The notes below the pieces were generated by a model that saw nothing but the letters and a program-made list of their open reading frames with translations, was not told the origin of the DNA and searched no databases. The position numbers and the translations under genes were made by a program. From an uncultured Polaribacter sp. (GTDB lineage: Bacteria; Bacteroidota; Bacteroidia; Flavobacteriales; Flavobacteriaceae), in contig NZ_CANMUE010000005.1 of the NCBI RefSeq assembly GCF_947500975.1, forward strand, positions 168,748-232,747: a DNA stretch of 64,000 bases, in the 5' to 3' direction. Shown in pieces: positions 36,597-45,035 of the stretch (within the stretch, counting starts at the first letter, position 1; each line of letters begins with the position of its first letter).

Positions 36597-37586
36597 TTAA
36601 CTTATAAAAGGATAATCTTCTTGTTCGTATACCATATCATATAACTGTTGTGTTTCTGGATATGGAGATTCTTCAGCGAACTTTTCGCATTCTTTAACCT
36701 TGTCTTTTACTTCTTTATTAATTACATCAATCTCTTCATCAGTTGCGTAATTATTTTCTTTAATGATGTCTAAAACTTGTGTAATAGGATCTATTTTCTT
36801 GTATTCTTCTACTTCATCTTTAGTCCTATAATGTTGTGCATCAGACATTGAGTGACCTCTATATCTGTACGTTTTCATTTCTAAAAATGTTGGCCCATCA
36901 CCACGTCTTGCTCTTTCTAAAGCTTCATCAATAGCTTCTGCAACTTTAATAGGATTCATAGCATCAACAGGTCCACATGGCATTTCATATCCTAAACCAA
37001 GTTTCCAAATATCTGTATGGTTTGCTGTTCTATCAACAGAAGTACCCATTGCATAACCGTTATTTTCACAAATAAAAATTACAGGTAACTTCCAAAGCAT
37101 TGCTAAGTTAAAAGCTTCGTGTAAAGAACCTTGTCTTGCAGCACCATCACCAAAACATGTTAATGTAACACCTTTACTTCCTTTATATTTATCAGCAAAT
37201 GCTAAACCAGCTCCTAATGGAATTTGACCACCAACAATACCATGACCTCCATAAAAACCAAATTCTTTAGAAAATATATGCATAGAACCACCCATTCCTT
37301 TCGAAGTTCCAGTAGCTTTACCATATAATTCAGCCATTACTCGTTTAGGATCTTCTCCCATACCAATTGGCTGAACATGATTTCTGTATGCAGTTATCAT
37401 TTTATCATGCGATAAATCCATAGCATGTAAAGCACCTGCTAAAATAGCTTCTTGACCATTATAAAGGTGCAAAAATCCTCTAACTTTTTGTTGAATGTAA
37501 ACAGATGCTAACTTGTCTTCGAACTTACGCCAAAAAAGCATGTCTTTGTACCAATTTAAATAAGTTTCTTTGGTGATTTTTTTCAT
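36597..37586 (-). CDS. pdhA: Pyruvate dehydrogenase E1 component subunit alpha
   Basis: 329 residues. The thiamine-diphosphate-binding motif GDGAARQGSLHEAFNLA...ENN (about 147-177) and RYRGHSMSD, which carries the phosphorylation-loop position in other organisms, mark the alpha subunit of the heterotetrameric E1. With E1-beta it decarboxylates pyruvate and passes the acetyl group to lipoyl-E2. It is first in a pdhA-E2 operon, with a TATTTTTG box 51 bases upstream. Confidence 0.96.
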   Translation of the reverse strand: MKKITKETYLNWYKDMLFWRKFEDKLASVYIQQKVRGFLHLYNGQEAILAGALHAMDLSHDKMITAYRNHVQPIGMGEDPKRVMAELYGKATGTSKGMGGSMHIFSKEFGFYGGHGIVGGQIPLGAGLAFADKYKGSKGVTLTCFGDGAARQGSLHEAFNLAMLWKLPVIFICENNGYAMGTSVDRTANHTDIWKLGLGYEMPCGPVDAMNPIKVAEAIDEALERARRGDGPTFLEMKTYRYRGHSMSDAQHYRTKDEVEEYKKIDPITQVLDIIKENNYATDEEIDVINKEVKDKVKECEKFAEESPYPETQQLYDMVYEQEDYPFIS

Positions 37587-37636
37587 TCTATATTGTTATT
37601 TGCTTAAACGTTTAATCAGTTGTTGTATTTCAATAC

Positions 37637-37644
37637 AAAAATAA
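37637..37644 (-). promoter_or_regulatory. Promoter -7 box of the pdhA-E2 operon
   Basis: The minus strand reads TATTTTTG, matching TAnnTTTG, giving a leader of about 47 bases before the ATG at 37586. Confidence 0.6.
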
Positions 37645-37717
37645 AGGTTTTAAACAGAATAAAAAAACTAGAGATTATGAATTTTAGCGCAAACGATTTC
37701 GTGAGCTATTTTTGATG

Positions 37718-38392
37718 TTATTTATCTTTAGCAACAGTTAGTGTAGCTTTAGCATCTGTTGCTAGATTCCACTCGTTTGAAGAAATTAACATACCTTCTT
37801 CATTAAACACTTTAAATGCTGCTGTATTTGGGCCAGAAGTACCTTGATTTAAAGCTTTAATAACAATTTTATTGATACCAATTTCTAAAGGAATATTAAA
37901 TTTTTTATAGTTACTTGTTAAAGTGATGTTGTGAATTACAGGAATGTCGTTAACAAAAATTGTAACTCTATCTCCATCTGGGTATTGAAAATCTCTACAA
38001 ATAATATTTACACTACCAGAATTAGTTCTTATAGCACCTAAATTTTGATCAATTTTAGGATAAATATATTGACCATTTATTTTTTTGAATGATTTTAAAA
38101 AACGCTCTTCCTTTATTTTTTCTTTTGTAAGTATACCTTTATTCTTTAAATCACGTTCTTTTTGCTTCTTTTTTAATTTCTCGTTTTCTTCGTCAAATGC
38201 TTTTTTAAATCCATCAGTTCCATTTAACTCTATTGAGTTTGGTTTTTTTACCTCTTTAGCATTATTTAGAACAACAGCATTTACTTTTCCTTTATTATTG
38301 GTGGTGCCATTATTGGTGTCTATTTGTCCAAAAAAAGAAGTTGAAGTAAATATTAGAATTAAATAAAATAAAGATTTAAAAAAATGTTTCAT
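37718..38392 (-). CDS. Exported hypothetical protein with Ig-like fold features
   Basis: 224 residues from ATG 38392; a second start at 38407 would add five residues. A signal peptide (KSLFYLILIFTSTSFFGQ) is followed by a Lys/Glu-rich coil (about 60-95) and a C-terminal domain with VNIICRDFQYPDGDRVTIFV and KFNIPLEIGINKIVIKALNQ. That pattern looks like a beta-sandwich seen in secreted Bacteroidota proteins. No enzyme motif is visible. It stands alone, with a -7 box at 38430-38423. Confidence 0.7.
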   Translation of the reverse strand: MKHFFKSLFYLILIFTSTSFFGQIDTNNGTTNNKGKVNAVVLNNAKEVKKPNSIELNGTDGFKKAFDEENEKLKKKQKERDLKNKGILTKEKIKEERFLKSFKKINGQYIYPKIDQNLGAIRTNSGSVNIICRDFQYPDGDRVTIFVNDIPVIHNITLTSNYKKFNIPLEIGINKIVIKALNQGTSGPNTAAFKVFNEEGMLISSNEWNLATDAKATLTVAKDK

Positions 38393-38422
38393 AGTTGTAA
38401 TTATCATTTTTTAATAAACCAC

Positions 38423-38430
38423 AAAGATAG
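38423..38430 (-). promoter_or_regulatory. Promoter -7 box of the exported hypothetical gene
   Basis: The minus strand reads TATCTTTG. The predicted start is about 11 bases before ATG 38407 or 26 before ATG 38392. Confidence 0.6.
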
Positions 38431-38472
38431 TGCCGATTTTAAACTAGTGTGTTTAAGGTTTGTTAAAATAGA

Positions 38473-39141
38473 CTATTCTACCGGAAAATTAAAATAAGTT
38501 TTAGGAAAAGGTTCTTTTCTTAGAGTAAAATGCCACCATTCATTATCATATGGTTTAAAACCATTTTCTAACATTATTTTTCTTAAAAACAACCTGTTTT
38601 TTTGTTGTTCTTGATTTATTTTTTTGTAAAAAGGATGAGATTCATTACCAAAAAAATCATACGGAAAACCCATATCTAATTCTTTGCCAGTTTTTGCATT
38701 AATTATTGTTAAGTCTGCTGTACTACCTCTTGTATGACCAGATTTTGAAGCAATAAAACCTAAATTAAACAGTTGACTTTTTGGTACTTTTGGGTAATAT
38801 TCTCTTTTCATTAAAGTGTCACTTAAAACCTTTGCCCATTTTACAAAATGATTTACTGCTTGTTGTGGTCTGTATGCATCGTAAATTTTAAGACTTAAGC
38901 CTTTTTTGAATAATATTTCTTGCACTTTTTTTAATGCATTTGCAGCTTCTTTTGTAATAATTATACAGTTATTTTTATAACCATTAATCGGTTTTCCCAT
39001 AAAATTATTTGAGCTTAAATACCTGAGTTCAGATTTTATGGTTGCATCTACATCAGATAAATAAACAAATCCTTCTGCCATTTTTTGAGAGAATGAAGAA
39101 AAGCTTATGATAAAACTAAAAATAAAAATTATTTTTTTCAT
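38473..39141 (-). CDS. D-alanyl-D-alanine dipeptidase (VanX/DdpX, peptidase M15D)
   Basis: 222 residues. A signal peptide (MKKIIFIFSFIISFSSFSQ) directs export. The zinc ligands H136 and D143 in SGHTRGSTADLT and H204 in EWWHF are all present, with catalytic E201 and the arginine R91 in DAYRPQ. Spacing matches VanX. Outside vancomycin clusters the family recycles D-Ala-D-Ala from peptidoglycan, and no van genes are nearby, so a cell-wall turnover role is likely. A -7 box ends four bases before the ATG, predicting a leaderless mRNA. Confidence 0.93.
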   Translation of the reverse strand: MKKIIFIFSFIISFSSFSQKMAEGFVYLSDVDATIKSELRYLSSNNFMGKPINGYKNNCIIITKEAANALKKVQEILFKKGLSLKIYDAYRPQQAVNHFVKWAKVLSDTLMKREYYPKVPKSQLFNLGFIASKSGHTRGSTADLTIINAKTGKELDMGFPYDFFGNESHPFYKKINQEQQKNRLFLRKIMLENGFKPYDNEWWHFTLRKEPFPKTYFNFPVE

Positions 39142-39145
39142 TTAT

Positions 39146-39153
39146 CAAAAATA
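39146..39153 (-). promoter_or_regulatory. Promoter -7 box abutting the dipeptidase start codon
   Basis: The minus strand reads TATTTTTG, then ATAA, then ATG at 39141. If transcription starts about four bases after the box, the mRNA begins at the start codon. Confidence 0.6.
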
Positions 39154-39202
39154 CAGAAAAAATGGATGTAATATTTTTTAGTTGAAATATTATTTAATTT
39201 TA

Positions 39203-39340
39203 AGCGATTATAATCGAATTTGCATTGTTGGCAATAGCTTTATCGATTATTTATTTGAAACTTTAATAAAAGAAATACAAAATTAGGTAAAAGCTTTACT
39301 ACATCATATTGCAGATATTGCAGAGTATTTAAAAAAGTAA
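39203..39340 (+). pseudogene. Possible coding relic, one in-frame stop
   Basis: A single frame of 45 codons reads SDYNRICIVGNSFIDYLFET, then TAG at 39284, then VKALLHHIADIAEYLKK and a stop. The amino-acid mix looks protein-like, but no parent family is recognised, so this is only a suggestion. Confidence 0.25.
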
Positions 39341-39369
39341 GTGTCGTTTTTTTCAAAACGACAACTTAC
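39337..39369 (-). terminator. Terminator of the NTF2-like gene
   Basis: GTAAGT-GTCGTTTT (39337-39350) pairs with AAAACGAC-A-ACTTAC (39355-39369) with one bulge. On the minus strand a run of six Ts follows. Confidence 0.85.
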
Positions 39370-39432
39370 CAAGTAAACTAATAAAACCAAGTATTAGTAC
39401 TAATAATGAGAAGTTAGCTTTCTCATAAATTT

Positions 39433-39957
39433 TTATTCGGAATAAGGTTTGTGATTAAAGCTCAACACCCTTTTTAATTTCCATTGATTGTCTTTTAAAA
39501 TCCAAAGATGTGTAAAATCAGCAATTCCTACAGTTTTTAATTTTCCGTCTTGTTTTTCTTGAAATGTATGTTTTCCATTTTGAATTGCGCCATATAAATT
39601 TCCGTTATTTTTCATAGGAAAAACTTCTAAAGAAGCTTCAATTAACTCTCTAGTAAAATTATCAGGATAAGAACAAATGTTCTTTTTAATAGTTTCTAAA
39701 AATTGTTTTTTATTTTGGATACCACCAGTATCATGATAAAATTCAAAGTTTTCAGAAATCATTGGTGATAATTTTTGGATATTACATTTATTAAAAGCAT
39801 TTTCAAAAATGATGCTGTCTTTTGATTTTAATGTTTTATATAAATTGGTTTTTTTATCAACTTGTGCTTGTATAAGAATGCTATAAAAAAACATCACTAT
39901 AAAAAGAAGAATCTTAAAAATAAAAGAATCTTTAAAAGGTTCAAAAAATGAATTCAT
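39433..39957 (-). CDS. Exported NTF2-like (DUF4440-type) protein
   Basis: 174 residues. A hydrophobic signal segment (FKILLFIVMFFYSILIQA, about 14-31) precedes an NTF2-like cone: AFNKCNIQKLSPMISENFEF, then HDTGGIQNKKQFLETIK and HLWILKDNQWKLKRVLSFNH. DUF4440 proteins often bind small ligands in the pocket; some are isomerases. No catalytic residue can be assigned. It lies between the dipeptidase and the head-GIN gene and has its own terminator. Confidence 0.8.
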   Translation of the reverse strand: MNSFFEPFKDSFIFKILLFIVMFFYSILIQAQVDKKTNLYKTLKSKDSIIFENAFNKCNIQKLSPMISENFEFYHDTGGIQNKKQFLETIKKNICSYPDNFTRELIEASLEVFPMKNNGNLYGAIQNGKHTFQEKQDGKLKTVGIADFTHLWILKDNQWKLKRVLSFNHKPYSE

Positions 39958-39993
39958 AGTTAGTTTTTTTAGTTGATTTATTTAGAGTTGATA

Positions 39994-40719
39994 TTATTTA
40001 GCAGAAATACTTCCACCTGAAGAAGATTTTTTGTTTACCAGTTTTGGATTTCCTTTAAAATCGATATCTCCACCACTTGTTGCTTTTGCCTCTATTGTTT
40101 CTGATGCATAAATATTTATGTCTGCTCCACTTGTAACTTTCGCGCTAGCATTCTTACTTTTTAATTCATAACCATCTATTGAGGATCCACTTGTAGCTTT
40201 TGAAATATGATTATTTGCAATTCCAGAAATTTCTATATCTGAACCACTTGTAGTACTTGTTTCTACAGTATTTGCATTTACAGAAATTCTAATATCTGCG
40301 CCACTTGTAGCACTAACTTTTATATCATTTACTTTTAAAGTTTCTTTGGTGTAAACATCAGACCCACTTGTTGCCGTAATTGCTTCTAAATTAGAAATGG
40401 TTACATATATTTTTCTTGCTTTTGCTTTCCAAATATTTTTTTCTGAATAAATTTTTAGAACTCCGTTTTTAACTTCTGTCATAATAATGTCTTGCAAATT
40501 TTCATCAGCTTCCACAATTATTTCATTTCTAGAACCTTGAGAAATATATAAATCTAAACCTGTACTTACTTTAATTTCAGTAAACTTTTCTTTTACACTT
40601 CTGTCTTCAGTAACAACATTTCTGTTACCATTTACTCTGTTGAACATATCAACTCCGCAAGAGCTAAAAAGGGTTGCAACAAATAAGATTGTTATAATTT
40701 TTGTGATCGATGTTTTCAT
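39994..40719 (-). CDS. DUF2807 (head GIN domain) lipoprotein
   Basis: 241 residues from ATG 40719; an upstream ATG at 40743 lies in the likely promoter. The lipobox is LFVATLFSSC, Cys near 21. The mature part begins with VKEKFTEIKVSTGLDLYISQ and then repeats the motif ATSGSDI/ATSGADI every 20-25 residues. This makes the right-handed beta-helix of the putative auto-transporter adhesin head GIN domain. It is probably in the same cluster as the PspC and PadR genes, which are often found together in flavobacteria and respond to envelope conditions. Confidence 0.85.
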   Translation of the reverse strand: MKTSITKIITILFVATLFSSCGVDMFNRVNGNRNVVTEDRSVKEKFTEIKVSTGLDLYISQGSRNEIIVEADENLQDIIMTEVKNGVLKIYSEKNIWKAKARKIYVTISNLEAITATSGSDVYTKETLKVNDIKVSATSGADIRISVNANTVETSTTSGSDIEISGIANNHISKATSGSSIDGYELKSKNASAKVTSGADINIYASETIEAKATSGGDIDFKGNPKLVNKKSSSGGSISAK

Positions 40720-40814
40720 GATGTTTTTATTTTTACAGTTCAAATGTCTTTTAATAGACGCTTAAAAAGAAATTTGGGTTACTCAATTGTTGATTTTTTT
40801 AGTTGAATTGTGTT

Positions 40815-42545
40815 TTAAATTTCTTCTTTTTCAATTTCATCTAGTTTGTTATCTACTTTCTTTTCAATTTTCTCTATCACTTCTTCTTTGATTTCTTCTT
40901 CAGTTTCTAACTCGCAATCAGTACATTTTAATGTTACATCCGTCATTATAAAGTGATGATTTACCATTTCTTTATCATAAATATCTCCTTCGTTTTTAAC
41001 ATTGTTTAAGAAGTTTTTTGTTGAATAATCAAAATACAACACAATGTTTTCTGGTACATAAATAGTAACATTTATTTCTTCATCTTTCCAAAGGTTTTTA
41101 TAGGCTGATAAATAATAGGCATCTAAGATTATTGTATTATCAATAACTTCATATTTATAATCTATTTTTTTTGCATTTGCTCTGGCTTTACTCTTGCTTT
41201 TGCCTCTAGATTCTTTTTGAATTAACACATAAGATTCGTTTGTATGACTCTTTTTAACGTCTATTTTTATGTAACTAGAGTACACCATTTTTTTGCCATC
41301 AATTTCAACTTCTTCTCTATAACTACTTCTTCTTAAATTATGTTGATAATAAATAGTATCATCATTTATCATCTTTAATTTAATGGTATCGTTTTCTACA
41401 AAAGATAATGAGTTTTTTTCTACAATTTCTCCGTAGTTAGAGTGCGAAGTTCCAAAATCTAAACCTGTAAAAATTATTGCTAATAAGGCAACTAACCATA
41501 TACCTAATAAGGTTAAAGAAGTTGCTTTACTAAACTTTTTTACATTGCTAGATAAAATTCTTAACCCTAAAACAAATAAGATTAAAAATGGAATACCAAC
41601 TAATAAAAAAGTACTAAGTGTTAATAACCATTTTGGTAATATCGAGTCAAAGAAAAAAGGTGGGTAATGCACAAAATCAGCATCAACATTTAACCACTCT
41701 AAACTTCCAACAGAAAACCCTCCAATAATTAGAGATAAAATAACAGATGCAGAAACAAAAATGATAATTACACCAATAAACTTACCAATTACTTTAAAAA
41801 TAGCAAGAATTATTTTTCCAATTGTTTCAAAGAAGTCTTGTAAACCGTTATTTTTTTTTGTCTTTGCTGAAAAAGTTTGACTCATTTTATCAGAAAACTC
41901 ATTTGCGCCATCTTTAATTTTTTCTGATGCTTGTGTTGCTAAATCTTTAACATTTGCAGAAACATTATTAAACTCTTCTCTAATTTTCTTTTCAATATTA
42001 TCAATATTTACAGGAGAACCTTCCATCTGTAATTTCTCAGAAGTAGTTTTAGCTTCTGGTAATAAAATCCAAAGGATAATGTAAAGTAATACTCCAAAGC
42101 CTCCAAAAACAAATAAAGCTAGTAAACCTAAACGTATCCAAATTGTATCTAAATCAAAATAGTGCGCAATACCAGAAGCAACACCACCTAGAAATTTATC
42201 ATCGCCATCTCTAAATAGTTTTTTGCCAGATGTGTTATTTCTTTTATAAGAATAACTAGCATCACTATATTCTTGTTCAGCATCTGCATAATCTTCAGGT
42301 TCTCCCATTATTTTAATGATATCTTCAATATCATTTTCGTTAACAACTTGTCTTGCATCAGTAATTTTTTCTGATAAAAGTTCGCTTATTCTTGCTTCGA
42401 TATCTGCAATAATTTCGTTTTTACCTTGAGGATCATCACTTAATGATTTAGAAATAGATTCTAAATATCGTTTTAGCTTTTGATAGGCAATTTCATCTAT
42501 GTGGAAGAAAAATCCGCCCAAATTTATATTAATTGTCTTATTCAT
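40815..42545 (-). CDS. PspC-domain membrane protein with HAAS-like N-terminus and charged tail
   Basis: 576 residues. The N-terminus (about 1-90) resembles a HAAS/DUF1700-type helical domain. A PspC domain follows (about 105-170) with DDKFLGGVASGIAHYFDLD and GVLLYIILWILLPEA. After a Lys/Glu-rich linker come several more transmembrane helices (about 240-365), then a beta-rich region and a Glu/Lys coil at the end. PspC proteins sense envelope stress. The start overlaps the PadR stop by 8 bases, so PadR and PspC are co-translated. Confidence 0.88.
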   Translation of the reverse strand: MNKTININLGGFFFHIDEIAYQKLKRYLESISKSLSDDPQGKNEIIADIEARISELLSEKITDARQVVNENDIEDIIKIMGEPEDYADAEQEYSDASYSYKRNNTSGKKLFRDGDDKFLGGVASGIAHYFDLDTIWIRLGLLALFVFGGFGVLLYIILWILLPEAKTTSEKLQMEGSPVNIDNIEKKIREEFNNVSANVKDLATQASEKIKDGANEFSDKMSQTFSAKTKKNNGLQDFFETIGKIILAIFKVIGKFIGVIIIFVSASVILSLIIGGFSVGSLEWLNVDADFVHYPPFFFDSILPKWLLTLSTFLLVGIPFLILFVLGLRILSSNVKKFSKATSLTLLGIWLVALLAIIFTGLDFGTSHSNYGEIVEKNSLSFVENDTIKLKMINDDTIYYQHNLRRSSYREEVEIDGKKMVYSSYIKIDVKKSHTNESYVLIQKESRGKSKSKARANAKKIDYKYEVIDNTIILDAYYLSAYKNLWKDEEINVTIYVPENIVLYFDYSTKNFLNNVKNEGDIYDKEMVNHHFIMTDVTLKCTDCELETEEEIKEEVIEKIEKKVDNKLDEIEKEEI

Positions 42546-42882
42546 CTGTAGTTGATTTTTTGCTAATTACTTGGTTTACTGAATTGATTAAATTACTCCA
42601 TGTTTTATCTAATTCTTTTAAAAACATGCCGCCGTTTTCTGTTAAAACGTAATATTTTCTTGGTGGTCCAGAGGTAGATTCTTCCCATCGGTACGTTAAT
42701 AAACCTGCGTTTTTTAAACGTGTTAATAATGGGTAAATGGTTCCTTCAACCACAATCATTTGTGCACTTTTTAGCGTTGAAAGAATTTCAGAAGTATAGG
42801 CATCTCCATTTTTTAAAATGGATAAAATGCAATATTCTAAAACACCTTTTCGCATTTGCGCTTTTGTGTTTTCAATCTTCAT
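42538..42882 (-). CDS. PadR family transcriptional regulator
   Basis: 114 residues, the compact PadR-s2 class. Winged-helix landmarks are RKGVLEYCILSILKNGDAYT, EGTIYPLLTRLKNAGLLTY and GPPRKYYVLTENG. It probably represses its own operon. It precedes the PspC gene with an 8-base overlap and heads a PadR-PspC-headGIN group. The ATG at 42882 is the only good start. Confidence 0.93.
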   Translation of the reverse strand: MKIENTKAQMRKGVLEYCILSILKNGDAYTSEILSTLKSAQMIVVEGTIYPLLTRLKNAGLLTYRWEESTSGPPRKYYVLTENGGMFLKELDKTWSNLINSVNQVISKKSTTDE

Positions 42883-43008
42883 GTATTGTAGATTTAAAGC
42901 TCATACTAGCTTCCTTAATGAAGTTAACCTGTTGTAAGAGCGTTATATTATTAATTATAATCATTTTTTAATTTATTTTCTTCTTTTATAAGAGTTAAAA
43001 GCAGTTAT

Positions 43009-43449
43009 TTATTTTATAAATTTTATTGTAAAAGGATACTTATAATTTTCTCCTTCTTTAGCTTTTAATGAGGCAATAATTACTAATGCTATGGATATAA
43101 TATAAATGAATCCGGCTACAGAGCCTAGACCAAATAACCCAAAAGTGTTAGAAAAATTGAAATCGAAACTAAAATTAAAATTATTGTGTCTAAAAAGATT
43201 GTGACTATTTCTAAATAATGATCCTAACGCAAACGGAATAAAAATGATGGTTAAAAGAAACGTATAAAGTGTGTAACTTATATTAAAATTTATAGCTTCT
43301 TTACCTTGTTCATCTAAAAAAGCGCTTCTATCTTTTAGTGTTTGCCAAGCAATTAATGGTGTAATAATATTACCAAAAGGAAACATAAATCCAGCAAATG
43401 CCGAAATATGAATTAAAAAAGCGTTGGTATTTTCTTTGTTTTTTTTCAT
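43009..43449 (-). CDS. DUF4870 family membrane protein
   Basis: 146 residues from ATG 43449 (MKKNKENTNAFLIHISAF); longer frames run past the -7 box at 43487-43480. It has three hydrophobic segments: HISAFAGFMFPFGNIITPLIAW, the middle FNISYTLYTFLLTIIFIPFA and the end VAGFIYIISIALVIIASLKA. These fit DUF4870, a small integral membrane family of unknown role. It is upstream of padR on the same strand, with 126 bases between. Confidence 0.85.
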   Translation of the reverse strand: MKKNKENTNAFLIHISAFAGFMFPFGNIITPLIAWQTLKDRSAFLDEQGKEAINFNISYTLYTFLLTIIFIPFALGSLFRNSHNLFRHNNFNFSFDFNFSNTFGLFGLGSVAGFIYIISIALVIIASLKAKEGENYKYPFTIKFIK

Positions 43450-43479
43450 TTCTAATAAAATATATAATACTTTCTTATG

Positions 43480-43487
43480 CAAATATA
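43480..43487 (-). promoter_or_regulatory. Promoter -7 box of the DUF4870 gene
   Basis: The minus strand reads TATATTTG, matching TAnnTTTG, 30 bases before the ATG at 43449. Confidence 0.65.
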
Positions 43488-43602
43488 TGTTTTTAAAAAG
43501 GTATTGTGCAATACATAGTACTATAATTAACATTTTTTTAACATTTAAAAAAATCTTTATTATTGATTAAAAAGTGGTATTTTGCCAGTAAAACCAATAC
43601 AA

Positions 43603-44058
43603 ATGAAGATTACTCCAAAAAATGTTAATGCTTTTATGTTTTTTAAATTGCCTTTAGGTTGGTTGTCTGGAATGAGGGTAAGAAGTTTAACAGATACTAC
43701 CTGCGAAGTGAAAATTAAGCATAAATGGATAAACCAAAATCCGTTTAAAAGTATGTTTTGGGCTGCTCAAGGTATGGCTGCGGAAATGAGTACAGGTGTT
43801 TTGGTTATGCAAGCAATAGCAAACTCTAAACGAAATGTATCTATGTTAGTTACGCATCAAGAAGCAAATTTTTATAAAAAAGCTACTGGTAAAATTATGT
43901 TTACTTGTTTGGGCGGAAATGAGATTAAAGATGCAATACAAGAATCTATAAATACAGGAGAAGGACAAGTGGTTTTTTTAACTTCAGAAGGAAAAAATGA
44001 AAATGGGGTAGTAGTTTCAGAGTTTAAATTTCAATGGAGTTTAAAAGTCAAAAACTAG
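43603..44058 (+). CDS. DUF4442 hotdog-fold thioesterase-like protein
   Basis: 151 residues from ATG 43603. The hotdog-type core shows LPLGWLSGMRVRSLTDTTCE, NPFKSMFWAAQGMAAEMSTG and ANFYKKATGKIMFTC. DUF4442 belongs to the thioesterase superfamily and may hydrolyse acyl-CoA; no substrate is known. A near-consensus box (TATTTTG at 43578) lies upstream. Its stop codon overlaps by four bases the stop of a small gene on the opposite strand. Confidence 0.85.
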   Translation: MKITPKNVNAFMFFKLPLGWLSGMRVRSLTDTTCEVKIKHKWINQNPFKSMFWAAQGMAAEMSTGVLVMQAIANSKRNVSMLVTHQEANFYKKATGKIMFTCLGGNEIKDAIQESINTGEGQVVFLTSEGKNENGVVVSEFKFQWSLKVKN

Positions 44059-44207
44059 TTTTTTGTTTTCTTTTGATATAATTTAGGCCTTTCTTCTTTT
44101 GGGTCGCAATCCTGAAAAATTCCACAAGATACATTTGTACGTGCTAATGATTTTGTAGTTTCAGATTTTTTATAAAAAGCTTCTAGTTCTGGAGTTAAAT
44201 ACTTCAT
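44055..44207 (-). CDS. Small conserved-looking protein, 50 residues
   Basis: An intact frame of 50 residues begins MKYLTPELEAFYKKSETTKS and ends with PKLYQKKTKN. It has Cys residues in NVSCGIFQDCDPKEE. The ATG is at 44207, and the TAG overlaps the stop of the DUF4442 gene (CTAG at 44055-44058). It lies 23 bases after the yebC stop on the same strand, so they may share a transcript. Its charge pattern and normal codon use look like a real gene; no function is known. Confidence 0.65.
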   Translation of the reverse strand: MKYLTPELEAFYKKSETTKSLARTNVSCGIFQDCDPKEERPKLYQKKTKN

Positions 44208-44230
44208 AATATCTTTTTAATTGATTTACT

Positions 44231-44947
44231 CTATTCTTCCATAGAATGATAAACAGAGTTTACATCATCATCTTCTTCTAGTTTTTCCAAAAGTTTTTCT
44301 ACATCAGCTTTCTGATCCTCATTTAATTTTGTGGTAGTTGTTGGTATTCTCTCAAAACCAGAAGATAAAATTTCTACATTGTTTTCTTCAAAGAAAGATT
44401 GTATAGCGCCAAATTGCTCAAAAGGAGCATAAATGATAACACCTTCTTCGTCATCAAAAACCTCTTCAACTTCAAAATCAATTAATTCTAATTCTAACTC
44501 TTCCATGTCCATTGTAATATCTTCCTTTTTAACAGTAAAATTACAAGTATGGTCAAACATAAATACTACAGAGCCAGAAGTTCCTAAATTACCATCACAT
44601 TTATTAAATGCAGCTCTTACATTAGCAACAGTTCTATTATTATTGTCAGTTGCGGTTTCTAATAAAATAGCAATACCATGAGGGGCATATCCTTCAAAAA
44701 GTACTTCTTTATAATCTGCAGTGTCTTTATCAGTTGCTTTTTTAATAGCACGTTCAACATTATCCTTAGGCATATTTGCAGCCTTGGCGTTTTGCATTAC
44801 CGCTCTTAATCTTGAATTAGAATCAGGGTTTGGTCCACCTTCTTTTACAGCCATCACAATATCTTTACCAATTCTGGTAAAAGTTTTTGCCATTGCTGAC
44901 CAACGTTTCATCTTTCTTGCTTTCCTGAACTCAAATGCTCTACCCAT
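44231..44947 (-). CDS. YebC/PmpR family protein
   Basis: 238 residues, full length. Motifs are MGRAFEFRKARKMKRWSAMA, DSNSRLRAVMQNAKAANMPK and the central EGYAPHGIAILLETATDNNNRT. The family is annotated as transcriptional regulator, but some members act on translation, relieving stalling at proline-rich stretches. The window cannot decide which. A TACATTTG box at 44985-44978 precedes the start, and a 50-residue gene follows. Confidence 0.95.
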   Translation of the reverse strand: MGRAFEFRKARKMKRWSAMAKTFTRIGKDIVMAVKEGGPNPDSNSRLRAVMQNAKAANMPKDNVERAIKKATDKDTADYKEVLFEGYAPHGIAILLETATDNNNRTVANVRAAFNKCDGNLGTSGSVVFMFDHTCNFTVKKEDITMDMEELELELIDFEVEEVFDDEEGVIIYAPFEQFGAIQSFFEENNVEILSSGFERIPTTTTKLNEDQKADVEKLLEKLEEDDDVNSVYHSMEE

Positions 44948-44977
44948 TTCTGTTGATTGTTTTAATTAAAATGCTCA

Positions 44978-44985
44978 CAAATGTA
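44978..44985 (-). promoter_or_regulatory. Promoter -7 box of yebC
   Basis: The minus strand reads TACATTTG, with TTG 20 bases upstream (45008-45006), a good -33/-7 pair. Confidence 0.7.
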
Positions 44986-45035
44986 AAAAACAAGATGGTC
45001 TTTTACAATTATAATTTAGGATTTCAATTGTATGG

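Noticed and set aside
38473..39141. VanX-like gene as vancomycin resistance
   Set aside because: No vanH, vanA or vanRS genes nearby; exported dipeptidases in this phylum are usually cell-wall recyclers.
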